Positions 27,803 through 35,806 of a stretch of 64,000 nucleotides of DNA are shown in pieces. Where the stretch lies: NCBI GenBank assembly GCA_964476565.1, contig CAYZBG010000001.1, positions 95,238-159,237 of the forward strand. The letters run 5' to 3'. Within the stretch, counting starts at the first letter, position 1, and each line of letters opens with the position of its first letter. The position numbers and the translations under genes were made by a program. The DNA comes from CAMAXB01 sp964476565 (GTDB taxonomy: Bacteria > Verrucomicrobiota > Verrucomicrobiia > Opitutales > Opitutaceae). The notes under the pieces were generated by a model. It had not been told where the DNA came from, made no database searches, and saw nothing but the letters and a program-made list of their open reading frames with translations.

Positions 27803-27875
27803 GAAGCTTGGGAACAGGAATCAGGGGCGACGGGATTTCAAACCTCGGCGTGAAAAAGCGGACTTCGGATGGCAA

Positions 27876-28931
27876 CTAAGTGACGTTAACGGAGCGATCG
27901 GTGGCGGCGGATTGGTAGATGGCGTTGACCAAGGCGACGGCGTGGCGCGCCTCCCGCCCTTCGATGGCCGGCTTTCGGCCCGATTGCAGGGCGTCGATCA
28001 GGTCCTGGATCTGACGCAAATGACCCTCGTGGGAGATGGCATGAGCCGCCCCGGCACCGGACCGGAGGGCCGTGTCCGACGGCGCGGTGCGGATCGAGGC
28101 GTCCTCAGGGCGTTCTTCACGGAAATCCCAGCGGGTAATCTGGTCGTCTTCGAGACACACCGATCCCTGATCGCCGCACAGTTCGATGCGCCTGGACCAT
28201 CCGGGCCACGCTGCGGTGGTGGCCTCAAAGGCACCGAGGGCGCCACAGGGATAACGCAGGACGGCGCTGGCGGTGTCCTCGGCCTCGATGCCGAGATGGA
28301 CCCGGCGGGTAGTCTGCGCATAGACCTCGGCGGGCAGACCGGCGAACCATTGGAGCAGGTCGAGGCCGTGGATGGACTGGTTGATCACGGCGCCGCCCCC
28401 ATCGAGCGCCAAGGTACCCTTCCACCCCGTGTAGTAGGAGGCGGGCCGATGCCACTTCACATAGGCAGAGGCGAGCACGAGACGGCCGAGGCGGCCGGCT
28501 TCGATCGCGGCTTTGACGGTGCGTGCACCTCGGCCGAAACGGCTTTGGAAGATCGGAGTGATATGGACGCCCGCTTGGGCGGCCGCGGCGATGATCTCAT
28601 CTGCCCGCGCGGTGGTGATCTCGATCGGCTTTTCGATCACGAGATGTTTGCCGGCGCGGATCGCGGCCAAGGCGGGCTCAAGGTGCGCACCGCTCGGGGT
28701 GGTGACGCAAACCACGTGGAGATCCGGCCGGGCCAACAGCGAGGCGAGATCACCCGTGGCAAAGTCTGCGCCATGGCGGGCCGCGAGTTCCCGGGCGCTG
28801 GTCTCGTTTCGACTGGCAACACCGACCAGCCGCGCTCCCCGGGCGTGGGTGATCGCTTGGGCGTGGAAATCGGCGATCATGCCGGAGCCGATGATGCCAA
28901 ATCCGAGGACGGGTGGGAGCGAGGTGGCCAT
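27876..28931 (-). CDS. Gfo/Idh/MocA family NAD(P)-dependent oxidoreductase
   Basis: A sugar or inositol dehydrogenase-type enzyme of 351 residues. The Rossmann motif is GFGIIGSGMIADFHAQAI, followed by the VTTPSGAHLEPALAAIRAGKHLVIEKPIE block that marks the family (catalytic Lys in EKP). The C-terminal alpha/beta domain has NQSIHGLDLLQWFAG, with a His-Asp pair expected near the substrate. No signal peptide is seen. It is followed on the same strand by the secreted dehydrogenase gene. A LacI-type operator-like palindrome lies 62 bases before its ATG. Substrate unknown. Confidence 0.92.
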   Translation of the reverse strand: MATSLPPVLGFGIIGSGMIADFHAQAITHARGARLVGVASRNETSARELAARHGADFATGDLASLLARPDLHVVCVTTPSGAHLEPALAAIRAGKHLVIEKPIEITTARADEIIAAAAQAGVHITPIFQSRFGRGARTVKAAIEAGRLGRLVLASAYVKWHRPASYYTGWKGTLALDGGGAVINQSIHGLDLLQWFAGLPAEVYAQTTRRVHLGIEAEDTASAVLRYPCGALGAFEATTAAWPGWSRRIELCGDQGSVCLEDDQITRWDFREERPEDASIRTAPSDTALRSGAGAAHAISHEGHLRQIQDLIDALQSGRKPAIEGREARHAVALVNAIYQSAATDRSVNVT

Positions 28932-28992
28932 GAAGCAGACGTGGGGCAGGGAAGAAGACGTCGCGCGCCCGCCATCGGCAACGACGAACCTG

Positions 28993-29004
28993 GTGAACGT
29001 TTAC
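28993..29004 (-). promoter_or_regulatory. LacI/GalR-type operator-like palindrome
   Basis: GTGAACGTTTAC is a 12-base palindrome around a central CG with one mismatched pair, close to the AACGTT-centred sites of LacI/GalR repressors. It lies in the 180-base gap between the oxidoreductase gene and tRNA-Arg, in the right place to control the former. No repressor gene of that family is in the window, so the assignment is inference. Confidence 0.3.
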
Positions 29005-29111
29005 GTGCCTCCGTCTGCCGCTGCGGTTGCCACGCGTTTGGCTGCCTTATCCCACCGACTCAGTCTGGACCCGAGGATACGCAGCGGGTCCTCAAACGGA
29101 CGGGAAAATGG

Positions 29112-29183
29112 TACGGTCGCTGGGAATCGAACCCAGATCACCGGCTTCGGAGACCAGTGCACTATCCATTGTGCTACGACCGC
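29112..29183 (-). tRNA. tRNA-Arg (anticodon CCG)
   Basis: On the minus strand a complete cloverleaf of 72 bases can be drawn. The acceptor stem is GCGGTCG with CGACCGT (G-T wobble at the first pair), then discriminator A. The anticodon arm is CTGGT-CTCCGAA-GCCGG, which places CCG at positions 34-36, so it reads CGG codons. The T arm is CTGGG-TTCGATT-CCCAG. CCA is not encoded. It stands alone between the oxidoreductase and DUF368 genes. Confidence 0.93.
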
Positions 29184-29255
29184 AGAGAACGCCGCAAAAT
29201 TCAGGACGGGCCGTACCGCTGTCGAGAGGAAAACCGCGGCGAGCGTAAGGCCGCC

Positions 29256-30179
29256 TCAGGCCGTTGGCTGCCGATCGGCCGGCGGGGCGACCCGACTGAG
29301 GACGAGAACGACGGCCGCTCCCGCGAGCACCAGGGCGCAGGCGACCAGGATCTGTCCTTGGTCCGCGGGCAGTACGTTGACCTGCATCAGAGGCACGATC
29401 TCTCCCTTGCTGTTGATCCGCGTGGAGACGGTTTCCTTCCACGGCCACACGGTGCGCAGCGCGCCGGCCATGATGCCGGTCAGTGCGACGAGGGTGGTGC
29501 GGCGGTAGTGATGCAGGAGCCAGCTGACGACCCGGACAAAGGAAAGGACACCGGTGCCGATGCCGGCGATGAAAATGGCGAGCGTGGCGAGGTCGCGATG
29601 GTTCACCGCCTCGAGGATCTGGTGATACTTGCCGAGGATGACCAGGAGGTAGGAGCCGGAGATACCCGGCAAGATCATCGCGCAGATGGCGATGGCTCCA
29701 GAGATGAACACAAATACGGGCGTGGGGGGCGTCTGGGTGACCGGCAGGCCGACCAGCCAATAGGTGCCGAGTGCGGCGGCCACGAACGCGATCCATTCGA
29801 CCGGGCGCCATCGCCAGGTGCTATGGGCCAGCAGGACGATCGAGCCGAGCACCAGTCCGAAGAAAAACGACCACAGTTGAACCGGGTGACTCGTGAAGAG
29901 CGCCGTCAGCACTTTCGACAACGAGAAGATGGCGAGGAGCAACCCCGAGCCCAGGCACCCGAAAAAGACGAGGGGCAACTTGCGGTTGAGGCCCTTCCAA
30001 TCGAGACGAAACACCATCCGGAGCGCCTGAAGGTCGAAGGCCTTGATGCCATCGATAAACCGGTCGTAGATGCCGCAAACGAAGGCGATGGTGCCCCCGG
30101 AGACGCCGGGAATCAGGTCGGCCGTGCCCATCAGGAAACCGACGAACATGAGGCGAAGGTGGTGAATCAGTGTACGCAT
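29256..30179 (-). CDS. DUF368 polytopic membrane protein
   Basis: An inner-membrane protein of the DUF368 family, recently linked in other bacteria to return transport of undecaprenyl phosphate across the membrane. The family signature is repeated: GTADLIPGVSGGTIAFVCGIY near the N-terminus, and a second half-site AMILPGISGSYLLVILGKY in the middle. About eight hydrophobic segments are visible. The ATG at 30179 (MRTLIHHLRLMFVG) is chosen because it lies just before the first conserved segment. It is 72 bases from tRNA-Arg. Confidence 0.9.
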   Translation of the reverse strand: MRTLIHHLRLMFVGFLMGTADLIPGVSGGTIAFVCGIYDRFIDGIKAFDLQALRMVFRLDWKGLNRKLPLVFFGCLGSGLLLAIFSLSKVLTALFTSHPVQLWSFFFGLVLGSIVLLAHSTWRWRPVEWIAFVAAALGTYWLVGLPVTQTPPTPVFVFISGAIAICAMILPGISGSYLLVILGKYHQILEAVNHRDLATLAIFIAGIGTGVLSFVRVVSWLLHHYRRTTLVALTGIMAGALRTVWPWKETVSTRINSKGEIVPLMQVNVLPADQGQILVACALVLAGAAVVLVLSRVAPPADRQPTA

Positions 30180-30233
30180 ACAGGCAGGGCAGAGGTGCGG
30201 GGGAATCCCGGGCGGAGAGACGCAAATCGACAC

Positions 30234-30266
30234 AAAAAAGGCAGGTCGACCGGGGTCGATCCTGCC
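30234..30266 (-). terminator. Intrinsic terminator after the small basic protein gene
   Basis: On the minus strand a stem of about 12 pairs (GGCAGGATCGACC with GGTCGACCTGCC, one bulge) is followed by six Ts. It is 26 bases after the stop codon and ends the cutA-small basic protein transcript before the DUF368 gene. Confidence 0.88.
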
Positions 30267-30292
30267 TCAAATCGGGGGCGGAGCGCGGTGGC

Positions 30293-30448
30293 TCAGACGT
30301 CGGGCTTGGTCTTGCGCAGACCCTGGACCCGGTCGCCTTCCTTCCACTGGCCGCGCTTCTTCAGCACCGCGACGCGTTCGAAGCGCTTGAGGACGTTACG
30401 TTTGATGACGATGCCTTTGGCACCTTGGAGGCTGTTATGCTGGGACAT
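30293..30448 (-). CDS. Small basic protein, Chlamydiae/Verrucomicrobia type
   Basis: A 51-residue, strongly basic protein starting MSQHNSLQGAKG and containing NVLKRFERVAVLKKRGQWKEG and a GLRKTK end. This matches my memory of the short family found almost only in Chlamydiae and Verrucomicrobia (recorded as a small basic protein of that lineage). Its charge and size suggest an RNA or ribosome partner, but no function is proven. The start is the only ATG that leaves the family N-terminus. It begins 26 bases after the stop of cutA and has a strong terminator. Confidence 0.82.
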   Translation of the reverse strand: MSQHNSLQGAKGIVIKRNVLKRFERVAVLKKRGQWKEGDRVQGLRKTKPDV

Positions 30449-30474
30449 GGCGGAAAATCGAGGTTGGTGACGAG

Positions 30475-30795
30475 TTAAAGGGGTGGAGGCGTAGAGTTCG
30501 CCTGTGCCCATGACAAGTATTTTTCTGCCACGTGATCGGCCCGGATCACGAGCCATTCCGGATTCTGGTAGGGATGCCGGCTTAGGAGCCAGGTTTCGAG
30601 TTCCAGGTGCCGGTGGGAGAGAAACTTGACGGTCAGGCGGAACTCGGCGGCGCGTTCGACCTGGTTTTGCCACCGGTAGATTGACTGGATGGGGCCGTCT
30701 ATCTGCACACAAACGGCAAGACGGGCTTCCACCAGCCCTTTCGCCAGCGATTCAGCCTGCTCCCTCGTCTCCACGGTGGTCCAGCCGATCAACAT
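30475..30795 (-). CDS. cutA: Divalent cation tolerance protein CutA
   Basis: A small trimeric ferredoxin-like protein of the PII-like fold, 106 residues. It begins MLIGWTTVETREQAESLAKGL and continues with ARLAVCVQIDGPIQSIYRW, EFRLTVKFLSHRH and HPYQNPEWLVIRAD, which follow the CutA pattern of VCPN-type strand, W and HPYExPE motif. Here the usual CVNI reads CVQI. CutA is linked to copper tolerance in E. coli, but its general role is unclear. It lies upstream of the small basic protein on the same strand. Confidence 0.92.
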   Translation of the reverse strand: MLIGWTTVETREQAESLAKGLVEARLAVCVQIDGPIQSIYRWQNQVERAAEFRLTVKFLSHRHLELETWLLSRHPYQNPEWLVIRADHVAEKYLSWAQANSTPPPL

Positions 30796-30911
30796 GGTAC
30801 GGAGTGAAAACGGGAGCCCGGGCGGGTGCAAGTCGCGACAAGATTGCCCTTGACGGGGGAGGGCGTCCCCCATGCCCTAGCCGATTCACGACGACGACCT
30901 CCCTTCGAGCC

Positions 30912-31112
30912 ATGCGAGACGACTACATCAAAGACGCGCTGAAGATCATTCCCGATCCCAACATCCTCATCAACGTGGTATCGCGCCGCGTCAAGCAGCT
31001 GAAGCGCGGCAGCCGGCCCTTGGTCGAGTCGCTGGAGAAACTGTCCCCGGAGGATGTCGCCCTGCGCGAGATCATCGACGGCAAGATCAGCTTCGAACTC
31101 GCCCACAACTAA
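30912..31112 (+). CDS. rpoZ: RNA polymerase omega subunit
   Basis: A 66-residue protein with the omega pattern: MRDDYIKDALKIIPDPNILINVVSRRVKQL, in which the N-terminal helix and the SRRVKQL segment contact the beta' subunit, then SPEDVALREIIDGKI at the end. Omega helps RNA polymerase assemble and can bind ppGpp in some bacteria. The start is the ATG nearest to the conserved part. It is followed by smpB after 70 bases and then thrB, all in one direction. Confidence 0.85.
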   Translation: MRDDYIKDALKIIPDPNILINVVSRRVKQLKRGSRPLVESLEKLSPEDVALREIIDGKISFELAHN

Positions 31113-31182
31113 GGCGCCACGGCTCGGTCCGTAATTTCTGTCACGGGCGGCTCCGCGGTGCGGTGCCGCTCTTTTTGTTACC

Positions 31183-31662
31183 ATGTGTGCAGCCAAATCC
31201 AAGGCGGCCGGTGAGCGCTTCACCGAGATCCGGAACGCGAAGGCGTTGCGTGACTACACCGTGGACGAACGCTTCGAAGCCGGCATTGCGCTGCGCGGCA
31301 CGGAGGTGAAGTCGATCCGCGCCGGCAAGGCGCAGATCAACGACGCGTTCGCCCGGGTGCACAAGGGCGAGGTCTGGCTGATGAACGCCCACATCGACGA
31401 GTACGCCTTCGGTACCATTCACAACCACGAGTTGCGCAGGAACCGCAAGCTGCTGCTCAAGCGCGCGCAGATCCGCAAGATCGCCGAAGCCCTGGACGCC
31501 GGCGGCCGGGTGCTCGTCCCGCTGCGGATGTACTTCAAGGACGCCCTGGTGAAGGTTGAGCTGGCCCTCGGCACCGGCAAAAAACTTTACGACAAGCGCG
31601 AGGACCTCAAGAAGAAGGCCGTCATGCGCGAAGTCGACCGAGTCATCAAATCCCGTCGTTAA
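31183..31662 (+). CDS. smpB: SsrA-binding protein
   Basis: Binds tmRNA and brings it to stalled ribosomes for trans-translation. The protein (159 residues) has RNAKALRDYTVDERFEAGI, GTEVKSIRAGKAQINDAF, RNRKLLLKRAQIRKIA and the basic C-terminal tail ending KSRR that folds in the mRNA channel. Its stop TAA shares a base with the thrB ATG (TAATG), so the two are probably coupled. No tmRNA gene was found in the window. Confidence 0.97.
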   Translation: MCAAKSKAAGERFTEIRNAKALRDYTVDERFEAGIALRGTEVKSIRAGKAQINDAFARVHKGEVWLMNAHIDEYAFGTIHNHELRRNRKLLLKRAQIRKIAEALDAGGRVLVPLRMYFKDALVKVELALGTGKKLYDKREDLKKKAVMREVDRVIKSRR

Positions 31663-32567
31663 TGTCCCCGGCCTCCTCGATCACGGTCCGGGTGCCCGGC
31701 AGCACGTCCAACTGCGGCGCGGGTTTCGATACGCTCGGTCTTGCGCTCACAATCTACAACCGCGTGACGCTGGTGCGCGTGGCCGGCGAGACGCCCGTGG
31801 CGGCGACCGCGCCGGACCGCCGGGCGCAGGCGATGGTGGCGGCGGCCGCCGGCCGGTTCTTCGAGGCGGCGCGGCGTCCGGCCTTCGGCTTTTCGTATCA
31901 GATTTCTGGAGACGTACCGCCGGCGCGCGGGCTCGGATCGAGCGTCACGGTGCTGGCGGGGGTGGTCGCCGGGCTCAATGCTTTGACCGGAGCGGGACTC
32001 CCGCCCCACACCCTCACGGCGCTCGTCACCGACCTCGAGGGACATCCGGACAATGCTTCGGCTGGCATCCTCGGCGGATTCTGCGTATCACGGTGCGATC
32101 CCGCCACCGGCGCCTACCTCGACACGCTGCGGTTCGCCGTGCCGCGCGAGGTGGCGTTCGTCGTGGCGTCGCCGTCGGTGGAGATTGCGACGAAGGAGTC
32201 GCGCGGCGCCCTGCCGGCCGTGCTGCCTTACCAGGATGCCGTGCGCAGCATCAACAGCGCCACCTATCTGACGGCGGCCTTTGCCTCGGGGCGGTTCGAG
32301 AAACTGCGCGACGCGGTGGCGGACTTCATGCACGAGCCGTACCGGCTGCCGCGCGTTCCCGGAGGTCGGGATGCCATTGCCGCCGGGGTTGCCGCCGGGG
32401 CGTGGACCGGCTGGCTCAGCGGTTCGGGTTCCAGCGTGCTCTGTGTTGCGGATGAACGCGTCGCGCCGGCGGTGGCCTCGGCCATGCAGGCGGCGTTTGC
32501 CCGGGCCTCGCTCGCGGCCGAGGCCCGCATCCTGCACGCGGACAACGACGGCCTGCGTCTAGAGTGA
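31662..32567 (+). CDS. thrB: Homoserine kinase
   Basis: A GHMP kinase that phosphorylates homoserine in threonine synthesis. It has the N-terminal VRVPGSTSNCGAGFDTLGLAL, the ATP-loop PPARGLGSSVTV and the C-terminal WLSGSGSSVLC motif, over 301 residues. The start ATG overlaps the smpB stop by one base. The C-terminus converges with the receiver protein gene, sharing nine bases. No other threonine gene is nearby. Confidence 0.92.
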   Translation: MSPASSITVRVPGSTSNCGAGFDTLGLALTIYNRVTLVRVAGETPVAATAPDRRAQAMVAAAAGRFFEAARRPAFGFSYQISGDVPPARGLGSSVTVLAGVVAGLNALTGAGLPPHTLTALVTDLEGHPDNASAGILGGFCVSRCDPATGAYLDTLRFAVPREVAFVVASPSVEIATKESRGALPAVLPYQDAVRSINSATYLTAAFASGRFEKLRDAVADFMHEPYRLPRVPGGRDAIAAGVAAGAWTGWLSGSGSSVLCVADERVAPAVASAMQAAFARASLAAEARILHADNDGLRLE

Positions 32568-32972
32568 TGCGGCGGCGGGTTGCCGGAGCCCGGGTTCCGG
32601 CCAGTGCCGGACAATCTCCTCGGCGAGCAGCCTCCAGCTGAAGGGCTTGGCCAGAATCGCCTTGAGCATGGGCAGGTCCGCGTAGCCGGTTTCCGCCAGT
32701 TCCATCATGTGGCCGGTGATCATGACGACCGGCACGTCCGGCGCGACGCCATGCAGGCGTCGGATGAATTCCAGCCCGTTGATGCCAGGCATGTAGTAGT
32801 CCGTAACCACGAGGCCTGCATTCAGGCCGGGTACCGCCGCGAGCGCGTCGAGCGGCCGCGTGTACGCCTTGATCGGGCAGCGCAGCGAACTGGTGAGTAA
32901 TTGCGCGAGGAGATCCGCGTAGGATTTTTCGTCGTCGACGATGACCAGGGCCTTGTCGGAGGTGAAACTCAC
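32559..32972 (-). CDS. Single-domain response regulator
   Basis: A receiver domain of 137 residues without an output domain. The acidic pocket is in VIVDDEKSYADLL, the phosphoacceptor Asp in LVVTDYYMPGINGLEF, the switch Thr in VVMITGHM and the Lys in AILAKPFSW. The start is taken as GTG at 32972, directly before SFTSDKALVIV; upstream codons in the frame read through the divergent trmL gene and are not real. Such proteins act in phosphorelays or bind other proteins. The hybrid kinase at 35.8 kb is a possible partner but this is only inference. Confidence 0.85.
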   Translation of the reverse strand: MSFTSDKALVIVDDEKSYADLLAQLLTSSLRCPIKAYTRPLDALAAVPGLNAGLVVTDYYMPGINGLEFIRRLHGVAPDVPVVMITGHMMELAETGYADLPMLKAILAKPFSWRLLAEEIVRHWPEPGLRQPAAASL

Positions 32973-33050
32973 GGGCGGTGTCTGGAGGGGCGGGCGCGAT
33001 CGAATGAGGTTTGGCTCGCGGCGGAAGCGGTGCGGGCTTTGAAGGTTTAT

Positions 33051-33527
33051 GTGCTGCACCTCGTCCTTTTTCAACCCGAGATCCCGCAAAACACCGGGAA
33101 TATCGGCCGGATGTGCGCCCTGACGCGCAGTCGGCTCCATCTGATCCATCCCCTCGGGTTCGAGATCACCGACCGGCATCTGCGCCGCGCAGGCATGGAC
33201 TATTGGCGCAGCCTCGACGTGCACGAGCATGCCGACTGGGCCTCGTTTCGCGCGAGCCCGCATGCGCCCCGGCGGCTGTGGCTCTTCACCACCAAGGCCC
33301 GCCAGTCCTTTTGGCAGGTCGCCTTTGCCGATGGCGACGGGCTCGTCTTCGGGAACGAAAGCTCCGGCGCGCCAGCCTGGTTGCATGAGGAGATGGGGGA
33401 GGACCGGCGCGTGACCATCCCCCAGGCCGATCCCACCTTGCGGTCGCTCAATCTGAGCACGGCCGCCGGCATCGCCTGCTACGAAGCCTTGCGTCAGACC
33501 GGACTCATCACGGCGGCGGCGCCGTGA
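33051..33527 (+). CDS. trmL: tRNA (cytidine/uridine-34-2'-O)-methyltransferase
   Basis: A minimal SPOUT methyltransferase that modifies the wobble base of leucine tRNAs. It starts LHLVLFQPEIPQNTGNIGR, has LIHPLGFEITDRHLRRAGMDYW and GNESSGAPAWL, and ends with the knot NLSTAAGIACYEALRQ. The GTG at 33051 is chosen because GAAGG lies five bases upstream and the family begins at this point. It has 158 residues. It diverges from the receiver protein gene and converges with the AlkD-like gene six bases away. Confidence 0.93.
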   Translation: MLHLVLFQPEIPQNTGNIGRMCALTRSRLHLIHPLGFEITDRHLRRAGMDYWRSLDVHEHADWASFRASPHAPRRLWLFTTKARQSFWQVAFADGDGLVFGNESSGAPAWLHEEMGEDRRVTIPQADPTLRSLNLSTAAGIACYEALRQTGLITAAAP

Positions 33528-33533
33528 CGGCAG

Positions 33534-34406
33534 TCAGCGGGCGAGTTTCCGCAGGCGCAGGGCGGCTTTGACGCCCTTGCGGGCCGGATGCCGGACAGCG
33601 TGGCGAATCAACCATTTCCGCTCAGCCGTGGCATCCGTGAGCCAGGTTTCGCAGAGCGAGAACACCAGCGAGGGGTGATCCTTAGCGATGTCGCCGAGGT
33701 GGTTGGCCACGCTGCGGCGCACGTAGAGGTCGGGATCGTCCTTCAGGCGTTCGAGCAACGGCAACACGGGGCTTGGATCGCGAATGAAGTCCGGCAGTCG
33801 AGCGGCCCAGGGCAGACGCGGCCGCGTGCCCTCGGAGCACAGCCGACGCACGTGCGGATCGGGATCGTCGGTCCAACGCCGCAGTTGGCGGAGCGTGCGG
33901 TCCGGCCAGCGTTGCAGGAAGGGCCGGATCGAAAACTCGGCGCTGAACCGCCGGGTCAATTCGTACTGGGCCCGCATCGAAACCGCGAATGGATCGCGTC
34001 CGGCGTTGTGCACCGGATCGAGTCCGAAGGTGGCGACATACGTCACATGCGGCAGGTAGAAAAATCCGGCCAGGCCGAAGTCATGCGTCCGCTCGAGCGG
34101 CGGGGTCAGGGAACGCAGCAGCACGTCAACGGCCTCCGCATAAGGGGCCGGGAGGAAACGGTGAAGGGTCCGCGCAAGATGATGGGCCCGCTGCATCAGC
34201 CCCAGCGGACCGAGTCCGTCCCGCGCGGCGGCGGCGAAGCCGGTCGCGTCGAACCGGGGATGCGCCCCCTTGAGATTTGCCGCGAGGCAGTCGATCGCAT
34301 CCCGGTCGAGCAAGACGGTCAGCGTGCTGCCTTTGGCAATGGAGCGGGGCGCAGGCGGAAGGCGCGGACGGGATTCCGGTGGCGGTTCAGACGAGGATGG
34401 GCGCAT
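33534..34406 (-). CDS. AlkD-like DNA alkylation repair protein
   Basis: A HEAT-like repeat protein of 290 residues resembling the DNA alkylation repair (AlkD/AlkC) family, whose members remove positively charged alkylated bases. Visible parts are AANLKGAHPRFDATGF, a central block with TRRFSAEFSIRPFLQRWPD, and helices such as DPDPHVRRLCSEGTRPRLPW and DDPDLYVRRSVANHLGDIAKDHP, which are the repeat signatures. The SEGTRPRLPWAARLP stretch is typical of the AlkC/AlkD-like group. A Pro/Ser-rich head of about 25 residues suggests the start could be later. It is on its own in this orientation. Confidence 0.82.
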   Translation of the reverse strand: MRPSSSEPPPESRPRLPPAPRSIAKGSTLTVLLDRDAIDCLAANLKGAHPRFDATGFAAAARDGLGPLGLMQRAHHLARTLHRFLPAPYAEAVDVLLRSLTPPLERTHDFGLAGFFYLPHVTYVATFGLDPVHNAGRDPFAVSMRAQYELTRRFSAEFSIRPFLQRWPDRTLRQLRRWTDDPDPHVRRLCSEGTRPRLPWAARLPDFIRDPSPVLPLLERLKDDPDLYVRRSVANHLGDIAKDHPSLVFSLCETWLTDATAERKWLIRHAVRHPARKGVKAALRLRKLAR

Positions 34407-34455
34407 GAGCGGAGTCTCGCACAGGCTGCTGACAACCCCCTGTCAGGAGCCGGCA

Positions 34456-35673
34456 CTACCGCGCGGAGAGCACCGGCTTCGCCGGCAGGGCGTAACCATG
34501 CCAAAACGCGTCGATCCGGCTCCGGTCGGGCGCACCGTCACTGACCACGAACCGGTAACGCATCACGTGGGGCCGGCCGGGCTCAATCGAGAAAGCGCCG
34601 AGCTGCTGGGGGGCAAAACTGAAATAGGGCATGTTGGGATGCAGGCGCACCGGTTGGGGCGCGCGGAAATTATCCGGGTGCCCGAGCGTCGCCGTGCCGG
34701 CCTGCACTCCGCCGGTTAGGAGGCCCCCCACATAGCACCAGCGGGCCCGGGTATTGTTGCCTTGGATACGGTCGGTGATACCCTCCGACGTGAGGAACTG
34801 CACCGCCTCGCCCGGTCCGTTCCAGCCGGCGGCGCCCCGGAAGCCAAAGCCGCCGTAGTGATATTCCGGCAGGATGAGCGGATCCGGCGTGGCGCAGGTG
34901 TGGGTGATGACCACGTCGAACATCCGCGCGGGCCGGTCCGTGCTCTCGAGGGCGTAGGCGGTCACACGCCAGGTCACGTCGAGTACCTTGAGCGGTGATG
35001 GCGCGGTCAGATCCGTCATTTCGTGCCGTGCCTCCAAACCGCCGTGGACCGGCCCGGCCCAGGTGCGGTCGAGGGCGACAAAATGTTCGGCTCCGGTGCC
35101 CGCGTGCATGTTCCAGAAGTCCGGTGACCGGCCTTGAAACGACGTCTTCGTCCAGGGCGCCCAGATGCCGTGATGGTGGGGATGGTTTGCCGGATAATCG
35201 TCGGTGACGACCTGCCCAGCCGGCGAAAAGACCGGATGAAGGTAGCCGGCGCGCGGGATCTTGGGGTCGATCCCGGAGCGCGGCAGCCGCGTCGGGTCCG
35301 TGCGGTAGTGGAAGACGGTTTGGTCGCTCACTGCGACCTGGAGATCGCCGTCTTGATTGACGACGGATACGCCCGGCGCGGGCGGGAGCTGCCCTTCGGT
35401 CAAGGTGAACGCCAGAACCTGGCCGGCGGACTGCCATGGTACGATGAATGACAGCGTGCCGCTGTCGCCCGGCTGCAGGGCGATCGTACGCCCGGCTTCG
35501 TCGCGCAGCACCGGTGAACGCGGTCCGTCCTCCGGCACGGCGAAACTGACCACCTGACCGGCCCGGTCAACCTCCGCGGCCGTCAACGTCACCTGATAGT
35601 CGCGGGCCGCGCCGACCGCAGTCAGACCGGACCAAACGACAGCGAAGAAGAGAGGCAGCGAGAGGCGTTTCAT
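34456..35673 (-). CDS. Secreted PmoA-like DUF6807 family protein
   Basis: A 405-residue exported protein of the family named after methane oxygenase PmoA (DUF6807), common in Verrucomicrobia and Planctomycetes but not linked to methane oxidation there. A Sec signal peptide (MKRLSLPLFFAVVWSGLTAVGAA) is followed by a beta-rich body. The best marker is DDYPANHPHHHGIWAPW, a His-rich loop that could bind metal or substrate, and later EYHYGGFGFRGAAGW. The ATG at 35673 gives a proper signal peptide. It diverges from the hybrid kinase gene. Function unknown. Confidence 0.82.
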   Translation of the reverse strand: MKRLSLPLFFAVVWSGLTAVGAARDYQVTLTAAEVDRAGQVVSFAVPEDGPRSPVLRDEAGRTIALQPGDSGTLSFIVPWQSAGQVLAFTLTEGQLPPAPGVSVVNQDGDLQVAVSDQTVFHYRTDPTRLPRSGIDPKIPRAGYLHPVFSPAGQVVTDDYPANHPHHHGIWAPWTKTSFQGRSPDFWNMHAGTGAEHFVALDRTWAGPVHGGLEARHEMTDLTAPSPLKVLDVTWRVTAYALESTDRPARMFDVVITHTCATPDPLILPEYHYGGFGFRGAAGWNGPGEAVQFLTSEGITDRIQGNNTRARWCYVGGLLTGGVQAGTATLGHPDNFRAPQPVRLHPNMPYFSFAPQQLGAFSIEPGRPHVMRYRFVVSDGAPDRSRIDAFWHGYALPAKPVLSAR

Positions 35674-35806
35674 AAGCGTGGGTTTTGACGTGGGACGATG
35701 CGGTTTCGGGCGGCCGGGTCGAGCGAAGGATAACGCAGATCGATAACGCCGTGCGTTCGCGTGGGATCGCCATTGCGCCACGGCCATCCGGTTCTAGAAA
35801 CCGGTC

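Noticed and set aside
27744..30470. A 908-residue open frame on the plus strand
   Set aside because: It runs antisense through the oxidoreductase, tRNA-Arg, DUF368 and small basic protein genes, all with strong family support. Its sequence is Gly/Arg/Asp-rich without motifs, as expected of the reverse frame in GC-rich DNA.
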